From: Zygnema cylindricum
Taxonomy: Eukaryota > Streptophyta > Zygnematophyceae > Zygnematales > Zygnemataceae
NCBI GenBank assembly: GCA_037447655.1
Contig: JBBHKE010001392.1
Span: 145,369 to 209,368 of the forward strand
Reading direction: 5' to 3'
Length of the DNA: 64,000 bases
Of this stretch, positions 54,684-64,000 are shown piece after piece (position 1 is the stretch's first letter; every line of letters begins with the position of its first letter). Under the pieces are notes generated by a model. It worked only from the letters and a program-made list of their open reading frames with translations, did no database searches and was not told the DNA's origin. The position numbers were made by a program, and so were the translations under genes.

Positions 54684-57600
54684 CTAGTCAATCTTCAATT
54701 TCAGACCACACTTCTCCTTGCAAAAAACTAGCTTAGGGGAATGCACAGATTTTGTCATCATATCTGCTACCATCTCACTATCTAGTCGGTACTCTAAACT
54801 GATTATTTTGTTTTCTACTTTCTCTCTAACAAAGCTGAGTCTAATATCCATGTGTTTAGCTTTAAAATGATGTTTATGATTGGCAAAAATAGCGATTGCT
54901 GCCTGATTATCACAAAAAAAATTCTGCACACCAATCTTAAGGTGACGAAGCTCACCAAGCAAAGACTTCACCCACATCAATTCTTTTACAGCAGAGCAAG
55001 AGGCCATATACTCAGCCTCCATGGTGGACTGAGCGATAACCTTTTGTTGTTTACTACTCCAACAGCAAGCCCCATCACCCACATATAATACATATCCAGA
55101 AGTGCATCTCCTTATCGGAGCATCACCATAACTAGCATCACTCCAAGTAGTGATGTCACTATTCTCCCCACCCAAATGCAACCATAGATCCCTAGTTCCT
55201 ATCAAGTATCTAAGAACTCTCTTAGCTGCCTCCCAATCCCTCTTAGTGGGAGCATTTAGACTTCTACTCAGCACTCCTACAGCTGCAGCTAAATCCGGCC
55301 GGGTACAATTCATAAAATAGATTAGACTTCCCACTACTTGCCTGTAAGGAATAGTCTGCATTAACTTCTGTTCTTCAGGAGATAATTCCTCGTCTAAGAC
55401 TATGACTCCTTCTTCCTCACTCCCCTCACTTCCCTTCTTCAACTCTATTGGAGTTGTACATCTATTAGCTTTATCCATCTGAAATTTTTCAAGCATGTTC
55501 CCTATTGCTTTCTTTTTAGTCAATCTTATAATCTTTCTTTTTCGGTCTCTCTCTACTTCAATTCCGAAAATATATTTTGCTTCCCCCATATCCTTCATTT
55601 CAAATCTCCCCTTATGATTGGTTTATAGTTAATTCATTTTTTCCATTGATTTACTTAAAACTAGCAAATCATCAACATAAATTGCAATAAATATAAAACC
55701 TTCCTCATTTTCGAAAACATAGATTGAATGATCTAAGCTGATCCAGATATATCCCAGACCGGTAAGAAACTCATCAAGCTTCTTATTCCACTGTCGAATC
55801 GGTTGTTTCAAACCAGAAAGGGTCTTAATCAGCCGACATTCCTTACTCTCCTCTCCTTCCTCCACAAACCCTTCGGGTTGTCGCATGAAGATCTCCTCTT
55901 CCAATTCTTCATGCAAAAAGGTTGTCTTGATGTCCATCTGGTGCACTTCTATGTCTTCCGCTGGTGCCAGGCTTAGAAGTATGCGGACGGAGGGAAATCT
56001 GACGACCGGGGCAGAGGTTTCCTCGTAGTCAATTCCCTCCTTTTGTGTAAATCCCTTTGCCACTAATCGGGACTTGTAGCGCTCGATTGTGTTATCTAGG
56101 TTCAGTTTTATTTTGAAAACCCACTTACAACAGATTGGTTTTCGGTTAGGTGGACAATCCACCAACTCCCAAGTATCGACTCCCATAATTTAGGCCATCT
56201 CCTCATTGATGGTTGTCTTCCACCAGTTTCTTTCTGGACAAGTCATCGCCTCTTCATAAGTCAGAGGTTCATCTTGATGAGATAGTTTTGTTACCTTGTT
56301 ATTAACCTGTTTTTCTTGCAATCTTTTGCTACTTTTCCTCCCCCCCTCAAAATCTGAGGCTAGAATAGATGGTTCTCGTGGATACATTCGAACAATCTCG
56401 GCTTTTCCCCTATCCCTTGATTCTGAATCAATTTCCACCACCTCTTCCGCTTCGGGTAGAGTTGTCACTGGAGTTTCCACAGCCGAGTCTTTTTCGGTCT
56501 GATTTGTACCTGCAAGAATGTCATCTTCTCTAAAACCTGGATAGTTAGGATGCTCAAAGTCATCGGAATTTTTTGACGCAAATCTGATTTTTACTGACTT
56601 TGTATACTTGAAGGGATCCACAGACTTTCCTTCATCCATAACAACTAGATGCTTTGCTAAGTTTATGTCATCCCTTTTTAGATCATAAACTCTATATCCT
56701 TTAACATCCTCATCATATCCTAATAAGTATCCCGGTTTTCCTTTAGGATCTAGCTTCCAATTATACCGATCTGTATCTAGACTGAATACTTGACTACCGA
56801 AAACCTTTAAGTGAAATATGTCTGGTTTCTTGCCTGCCCATCTCTCATAAGTGTTTGATCTTTTATAGCTGAAGTAAAAACTTTATTTTTGAGGTAATTT
56901 GCATAGTTCGTTGCTTCTGCCCAAAACCTTTTTCCTATCTTTTTATCTGACAACATACTTCTAGCACTATCACTAAGTGTTCTATTTAACCTTTCAGCTA
57001 CCCTATTCTGTTCTAGGTTTTGTGGAACTCTCTTTTGGAGTTGGACTCCATCTTCCCTCAGAAAATCCTCAAACTAGTTAGAAGTATACTCCCCACCATT
57101 GTCACTCCTTACTCTCTTGATTGGAGTTTCATGGAGTTTTTCACTCCATGCTTTATATTGTCTAAAACAATCCTGAGCTTCTGACTTGTATTTCAAAAAA
57201 TACACGTAGGAATAGCGAGACCAATCATCAGTGATAGTCATCATAAATCTCTTCCCCCCTCCGGTGAGGGCACTTTAGCCGGTCCCCAAATATCTGTGTG
57301 TACTAGATCTATAATTTTTTCTCCCTTATAGATGGTTGTTTTAGGAAAGGGTAATCTGTGTGCTTTACCTTGAGCACATCCACTACAATCACTTATATTA
57401 TCACTTTCACTGAACTGAATCCCTTCCACCACTCCCATCTTTTTCATCTCTCTTAACTTATCTAGATTCACATGCCCAAGCCTCTTATGCCACATCATAA
57501 TATCATGAATACCAACATTATAAAGTTTCTTAGTTTGATTACTTAAAATCAACCTAGTTATCCCATGGCTACCTTTCTCAGCAATGAAATAGACATCCTC

Positions 57601-58827
57601 CTCAAAACTATCAGAAAAGATTCCTTCCCTAGTAATAGTAAAAAAACCCTTATGATCTAATACGGATGTAGAGATGAGGTTTTTGTTCAGCTCCGGAATA
57701 AACAATACATCGGATAATGTTATTATGGATGTCTTTCCTTCTACTAACACTTTTTGATCTACCGATCCTACAAGAGTAGTGGTGACTATCCTCCTGTCCC
57801 CGTACTCTATCTCTACTGTGGGAATCTTTCTAATCTTAGTGAACAGGTGCCTATCTTAACACATGTGCATGGAGGCAACTCAATCTATAATCCATCCTGC
57901 TTCACCTTACAATCCACCGTTAGCACATTTCTGCCTTCGTGATATCGACCTCGTTTTTCGCCTCCAATTCCTCATCTAAAAGGATCTCATCGTCCTCCTC
58001 CTCGGATTTCGCCTCATGTACCTGTGTCACAAAGGCCTTTTTCTTTCCTCTTGGGGTACCATCGATCTGCCCCTCCTTTAACCGAAGCTCGCTTAGCTTA
58101 GTGCACTCTGCCAAATAGTGCCCAGGTTTCTTACAAAAATGACATAAACCTTTGGGAGCCCTTTGTCCTAACTCGTTGGTCTGATTTTTCTACTCCATTC
58201 CCCCATAGTTTCCGACCAGTTTCAGTACTCCAATCGGTCGCACTTGCCAAGGCTTGCCCACTCTTTCCTCCCCTTCGGATCTCAATCGTATTTTTCCGAA
58301 CGAGAATCATCCCTACCACTGAGTTCCATATCCACCTTGAGTTCGGCAAGTCTTGCACATGGTTGACTATGTTCTCGAACTCATCTGGAAACTTCATAAT
58401 TAAACAGTTAACCTTTTCTTTTTCACTAAAATCTTTTCCCGCACTCTCTAACTCCATAAAAAGTGTAGCGAGATAATTGCAAAAATCCAACATCTTCCCC
58501 CCTTTGTAAACATACTCTTTATCTTTCTGATCAGCCAAGTGTTGTTGCTGAATAGTACCACTTCGGTACATCTTTATGAGAGCCATCCAAAGATCATATG
58601 CCCTTTCTACCTGCAAATGAGAACATGCAAGTCCTTGAGTGAGATGGTGTAGGATGAAGTGCTTTGCCGCCATATTGTTGAAGTCCCAGGTTTCAGTATC
58701 ATTCTCCTCGTTCCTCGGAATAGGTGACATAAATGGTGAACCAGTTGCTATTGGTGTGGTCGTCTCCTTCTCCTTTCCTTTGTCTACCACCTCTCTTTCC
58801 TTTGTTTCCTCTGTTGAAGGTGGATCC
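54684..58827 (-). pseudogene. B3 gag-pol
   Basis: RNase H (TWSDASYGDAPI, STMEAEYMASC), RT (HQMDIKTTFLHEELEEEIFM, YVDDLLVL), integrase HHCC (WHKRLGHVNLDKL, CSGCAQGKAHRLPFPK) and gag with a zinc knuckle of the CHFCKKPG-H type near 58130 (His position changed). Stops and frameshifts occur between these blocks. Confidence 0.9.
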
Positions 58828-61800
58828 TATTTCCATCACTTTCTTAGTCGAATTCTGGCGCTGGCGGCGTTTTTGGCATGTTTTCCTCCGTGCGTTCCGC
58901 CAAATATTTTTCAAACCAGTCTTGGTTGTCAGGCGTCTCTTCCTCCTTTGCTGGTTCCTCTATCTTCCTTGTTTTAGTTGTCCTGTAATTTTCGAATAGA
59001 GGAGGCAGTTTCTTTGCGGCTGGTGGAGGTGGGTTTGTAGATTTTATCGCGAGACCTATATTGTCGTTCAGGATGACGACCCTGGGGGTGAACAACAGAG
59101 GTCCAGTAGCGTTCCTGTTGTGGTCTTCGTGGAGCGAGCTTTTGCGGGTCCCTTCGCTGCGCCAAGGTTGAGTTGCGCAGCTGCCTACGATTGTCCCCCA
59201 CACTGACATTCCAGGCTCCAAAAAGGAAGGTCTGTGCGTGATGTGCCTTAGGAGGTTCCATGTCCCACCCCATCACCTCCTCATCGTCTTCGCCCGCTAC
59301 AATTTCCTGTTGAAGCTCCGCCAGCTTCTATAGTAATTCGTGTTTTCTCTGGTGGAGTTTTTGGGCGTTTGTTAGAGCGAGAGTCCCGGAGGGCTATCCT
59401 AATCGCAGCGCTGTCAATAATGCAGCCATGGCTGCCATTTGCTGGCTTTGGTGTTGGATGATAACATCCGGGGTTAATCAGGCTTGACCTATTGGTTGCC
59501 ATTCTGGGTTCTCTGTGGTGCGGCGTCCCCAAGGGTAAAGAAGCGGCAGCGGGAGAGGATTCACGGCAGTTTCAGCTTCTCCGGTGATCAGTGCATATTG
59601 CATCATCTCTTTAGGAACTCCATTCTTTCGTAAGCACTGCCCTTCCTTGTGACCCATGAAACCGCAAGCCTCACACTTGGAGCCCTCGCTAGTATAGTTG
59701 CCCCTCAATTCATTAGAGATTTGCGCGTCATCAAATTTTAGAAGTTTTATTTGTCGCAACAGGGCTTGCGACATCTTTGAAATCTCAAATCGTGGCGTCT
59801 GCCGGTAATTGTCTTTGTTAACCGGTGTTTTATCGTCTGACCCTCCTCCTTCCTTCCTTTCTTGCTGACTCTTTGTCTTTTCAGCTCTCTTTTTCTCCCA
59901 TTCATTCTGTTTAAGAGCTAATTCCGGTTTGAGCTTCCAGGGGCATTGATTCCATCCATGACCTGTTTGTTGAGAGTTTAAACAGTTATAGAGGAAGACA
60001 CGATCATCAGCCCCCATGGCAGGTTCGGATCCGCTATCCGCCACCTGTTTCCCCTTGAGCTTCTGCAAAGCTAAAAGTTCGGCCGACTCTTCATTTTCAA
60101 GAGGCATTTCTCCGGCAAATCCTGCAAAATTCCCTCGGGTTTTTCCGGTTACCGCCTTTTCCTGGGCCTCTCGCTGGACAAAGTGATCATAAAGCTTCAT
60201 ATCGGCCAAAGAGATTTCTTTGGTGATTCGATTGACGTCTTGGATGGCTTGTCCCGCAATCCAACTATAGAAGGTTGCCTACCCCGTCGGTCCGAACGAA
60301 TTTCGGACGGCGATGAAATATTTAGTTGCCATAGGCGGAAGATCTATGGTTGAGAGTTTGGTCTTTTGACAGAGGCTGGACAATCTGTTAAAAAGAGTCT
60401 AGGGTGTTTCACTCTTTTGGCAACGGAATTGCGTGAATTCCTTGATAGCGGATTCATTCCAGTTTCATGTCATCTGTGAAGAGGGCGGTGACAAGAGCGG
60501 CTGCAGCGACAGCCAAGTGTGCTTCCCCCTGCAAGACTGCCTCATCAAAGATAGGGTTTGAAATTTTGATGCTAGGAGCCATCAAAAGAGGTTGTCGCTC
60601 CATATAATCAGCCAGAGCGCCACCAGCAAGATAATTTACCATCATGGGGAAAATCGTGGTTTCGAAGTCATCCGGAATGGCTTCGCCCCTATATTTGTTG
60701 ATTTCGGACTGGGTGAAAGATTTCCACAGCAATTCAAAATCCGAGAAAGCAATTCTTGAACAATCTCCCGTAAAGATTATGTTCCCCATTTCTTTTTCCT
60801 CCTCTGCAAGGTTGGTGAACTGAGAAGAGGATGGTCTGGTTGGGTTGACAAACTGAACCGGTGAAATTACCCTTTGATCTGCGTTGTCTGGCCCGGGGCC
60901 GCCTCCTTCTCCGGTAGAAGGAGCTGCTTGACGAGAGATGGGCACCCCCCCCAATGAGGAAGTTGCAGCTACTAGGGATTTAGCGGAAAAACCTGTATTT
61001 CCCTTCGGTTTGTTTCTGGGGGAAGAAGAGACTATCAGCTAGGGGAAAGATGTTCAAAATTCTACTCCTTTATACCCAGGAGAAGCTTGTTCTTCTCGGA
61101 GTACTATTTCCACCGAGGGGATTTGGAGAAGTGGTTTAACCATCGGGGATCCTTTATGGATTGGTGGAGAAGGAGATGGAGAAGACTGAGGGCTACAAGA
61201 AAAAGGCGTCTGTTTCCTTGTACGCCTTCTGAAGGCCTCTGGTGAAGGTGTTCCTTCGCTGGAAGTAGGAGAACGCTAGTGAGGAGGAGAGTAGGCTAGG
61301 ACGTCGTATTTGTATGGTAAGACAGCTGGGCCCGGGTACCCACGGATTGCAGCAGCCAGAGAAACGGATGGAGAAGAAGAGGATGTATGAGGTGGTGATG
61401 GTGGAGGAGTGGAAAGTCCGAGGGAAATGTGTTGTCTCCGGTCCAGTTGTAATAACACCATGGCCTCCGGAGTTGAAAACCCAGCCACTGAGACAAAAGT
61501 GGGACGCTCAGTGGTGAAGGCAGCAACGTTACCCGTTAGATCTGCACCCATCCCCTGTTTGTTAGGTCTTGTTGTTTCCCCCCCTTCCCGCTAAAGAGGA
61601 GACTCCGGTCTAAGTTCCGAGGAAATCTCGCGAGCTTGCATCGCCGTAGGTGTTGTCTGCACTGTAGGTTGTCTCTCAGCAGAGGAGAAGCTACCTATCC
61701 ACTAAGGATCCCTCCAGATATCCGTCTAGCCTCTCTTATAAGGAGAAATTCCTGTTCGAGGGCTCTCTTCCTCTCTTCTTCAAGAGCTTCCCAATCGAAA

Positions 61801-62840
61801 GTGACGGGTCCAGCCCCCGCCGTAGCCTGATTCTGGGATCGCAGGATATCAACCAGTTTTTGTGTACTGCTCACCACCCCTGAAAGATCCGCAATCCCCA
61901 AACCCGGTACCTTGGGATCGGTGGGTCTACAACGCCACAACCCCTCAGATGGTCGAACCGCCGGTGGAGATGGAGACTTTGAGCTCGGAGAGGTGGAATC
62001 GGAAGGGAAGAATGGCTCCGCTTTTGGTCGGGGAGCGAACCTGCCCTTGCGGTCCCGATGATCAACCTGTACTTCTTTTGGCTCAGCAACCTCGCTTGTG
62101 GTCCCTTCCCCGGCCCGTGTCCGAGGGATCATCCCGCCGTGAGCCAGCCTGCTGGTTGCGCTGTCATGAGAGGGGGTGGGTTGCTGGATTGAAGTTGATG
62201 GTCCCCCCTATTGCTCCGGTACGGAGGTTGAGGAGCTGCTCTTGGACAAATTGCTAAGTATCTCCACTACACCTCCCATTGGGCGTACTACTCTCGCTCG
62301 GTCGAACTTGGCTACCCGCTACACCAACTCCTTCTTAACCTTCAACTCATGGAGATCATAGAGGGCTAAGATTTCTTTCCGACCTGGCTGGTTAGGATCG
62401 GCCAGGACCTCTTGATCTATGCACATTTTTGCTATCGGTGCCTTAGATCGGGTATAGCGACCGATCTCGAGAAGGTAACCAGGGACCGCTTCCTTGTGGG
62501 CCAACCCCTTTCTACGGCTTTTAGGGGATAAGGGCGGCCTCTCCGCCTTCTCCGAAGCCCTAGCTCTGATTGACTCAGACAACGTTGGAAAGTTCTCGGG
62601 GGAAAAGACAAATGGAGGTGGAGGAGAGGGTCGCCTCTCTGGCTGCGTTGGAGGAGTTTCGACTGCAACCTCCGGAGGCATCTCTCCCTTAAGAAATCGA
62701 TCTATGTGAAAACGGGAGCCAAAGGGGGGTGCTTCCTTGGACATCTGAAACTCTTCCTTTTGAGCCACGGCTTCGTGCCTCTCTTGCTTTTCCGATCTGA
62801 CACTCGGAAGATCCTTATCCTGAACTTCTCCTCCCCCCAT
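58828..62840 (-). pseudogene. Gypsy-type gag G2
   Basis: A long, interrupted minus-strand coding stretch starting at an ATG at 62840 (MGGGEVQDKDLP). It has a Pro-rich N-terminal part (62840-61695), a capsid-like segment (60954-60454) and a nucleocapsid part (60209-59478). The last has one intact CCHC knuckle (CEACGFMGHKEGQC) and a second whose second Cys is Ser (CLNSQQTGHGWNQC). It ends against B3 at 58827. It could be the gag of G1 or of a relative; that link is inference. Confidence 0.65.
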
Positions 62841-64000
62841 AGCTGAATGGAGAGAAAGATCTAAATCCCCTTATAAAGTACTCCGCCCTGAGCACCCATC
62901 CTCTTTAACCTAAAGAGACAGGTTGCTATTTCAGTACTGTGATGGTCTGTCGAAAGTCTAGCAAAAGTCCTCGCAGAATCCACTATCTTCGTACAAAAGA
63001 TTCTAGTAATCACCCTCGGAGGAAACCCAACCAAAGCCAAAAAAAGAACTACCAGAGAGAGAACAAAGATACTTCCACTCAGAAAAATGAAAGGATAGAA
63101 ATATAAAGAATGCTGTCTCAGAATTAACAATATCACCTTGCCCTTAGAAAAATGGAGAATTAAGAGAGAATATGAAAAATAGCAAGCGAGCTCAACCTAC
63201 CCCCAAAACTTAACGTGGACAACAAAAGGAGACGAAATCTCCCCCCAAAAATCCCGAAACAGGTAAGGCCTCCTTATCTCCTTGGTTTCAGCGACCCGGA
63301 ACCGGCAAGACCTTTCTTGATTTCCAACAAACACCAGTCCACAAATCACCCAAACAGGAAAGACAGTGCCAACCACCAAACCGGACTACGATTTCCACAA
63401 AGGACGGATAAAAATCAAGATGGCAATAGGGTCACAATCAAACACAAAACAAAAGTTCTCCACAAGAAAGTTTGCTGGAATTTCTATGGTTTTTCTCAGG
63501 AGACAGTACTAAAACAGCAAACTGTCTCCCTTGGCCCCAAGTGCCTTATACAAGCAAAGTTTGTCCTACCGATAGTACCAAAGTCAAAGCGATACCAGGA
63601 TCTAATCACCGGCCAGGAATTGTTATCGTACGGACAGAAGACAAAACAAGTTGTACTACATTAGGGCAAAAAGTTAGGCGACTATCTCCGGCTAGATTAG
63701 AAGCCACGTGTTTTTCTATGGGTACAATCCTGAGCAACAAAGTTCTAAATTGACGTGAAACGCCTATTTTTGACTCTCATTAATAAATGCTCTATCCGAC
63801 TGGCGAACCTGAACTAACGTCCTATTGACAGCCAACAGCAACATCTACAAGACTATCCCAAAAGTTACGTGGCATTCTACAATGTAGCCCCCAATGGGAC
63901 AGTTGGCAACTGGTCACATGTAACAGGATGGTAATCTTTGGAACGCAGTAACTCCGTCGTCCGGCCTCCGTTAGAAGTGAAATAAAGTGCGTTTTGTTTT
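62841..64000. other. Upstream of G2 gag, no gene recognised
   Basis: Probably the G2 leader and possibly LTR sequence. A ctttataagggg box on the minus strand lies near 62870. No LTR ends or primer-binding site could be identified, and frames here show no domain. Confidence 0.4.

Larger units (their letters stand above)
53604..58827 (-). mobile_element. Copia element B3, lacking its 5' end
   Basis: 3' LTR 54670-53604, then RNase H/RT (55598-54684, 56186-55629), integrase end (56639-56190 and on to about 57240), integrase start/protease (57750-57241) and gag (58790-58131) on the minus strand. It breaks off at 58827 inside gag, next to gypsy gag G2, so the 5' LTR and first gag codons are missing. 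It lies in inverted orientation to B2. Confidence 0.85.

Noticed and set aside
1-64000. CRISPR arrays, bacterial operons or rRNA genes
   Set aside because: None seen; spliced genes and eukaryotic LTR elements show this is nuclear DNA, and the tandem repeats have no spacer pattern.

Overview
The window looks like nuclear DNA of a streptophyte (land plant or charophyte alga). It holds two spliced host genes of plant type and a dense load of LTR retrotransposons, small inverted-repeat transposons and simple repeats. The species cannot be fixed from sequence alone. The repeat-filled introns and a retrotransposon carrying a cytosine methyltransferase-like domain would fit a large charophyte genome, but that is inference.

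Left part (1-31 kb). At the left edge is a minus-strand remnant of a non-LTR retroelement (1-1916); it keeps the N-terminal finger and the C-terminal region but has almost no room for the reverse-transcriptase palm. A minus-strand KDTA gene (Kdo transferase, 11551 down to 3619) can be rebuilt exon by exon: eleven exons are placed with matching splice phases, and one segment is missing or unclear. Its introns are packed with microsatellites and with tandem copies of its own exon/intron junctions. A three-exon WRKY-type gene (17607-20869, plus) has an unusual WLKYGQK signature, and its intron 2 is mostly a CT / CTCCCT satellite of about 1.9 kb. From 11.6 to 30.5 kb there are many TA-bordered inverted-repeat elements, a giant foldback element with arms of about 670 bp (26946-28511), and a 740-bp element centred on a perfect hairpin (29783-30523).

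Right part (31-64 kb). This is a nest of LTR retrotransposons. A Ty3/gypsy element (G1, minus, 33.96-38.03 kb) carries a C5 cytosine methyltransferase-like domain upstream of RT, and a PHD-finger-like motif after integrase. Copia family B is present as B1 (minus, 38.0-45.2 kb; its RT segment replaced by part of a plus-strand copia A), B2 (plus, 46646-53111; complete, two LTRs of about 1.06 kb, 5-bp target duplication) and B3 (minus, 53604-58827; lacks its 5' end). B2 sits inside copia C, whose two halves flank it. A second gypsy-type gag (G2, minus) fills 58.8-62.8 kb. All these coding regions carry stops or frameshifts and are probably dead.

The most interesting items are the methyltransferase-bearing gypsy element, the KDTA introns that appear to have grown by duplicating splice junctions, the divergent WRKY domain, and the foldback element with a flipped block inside its stem.
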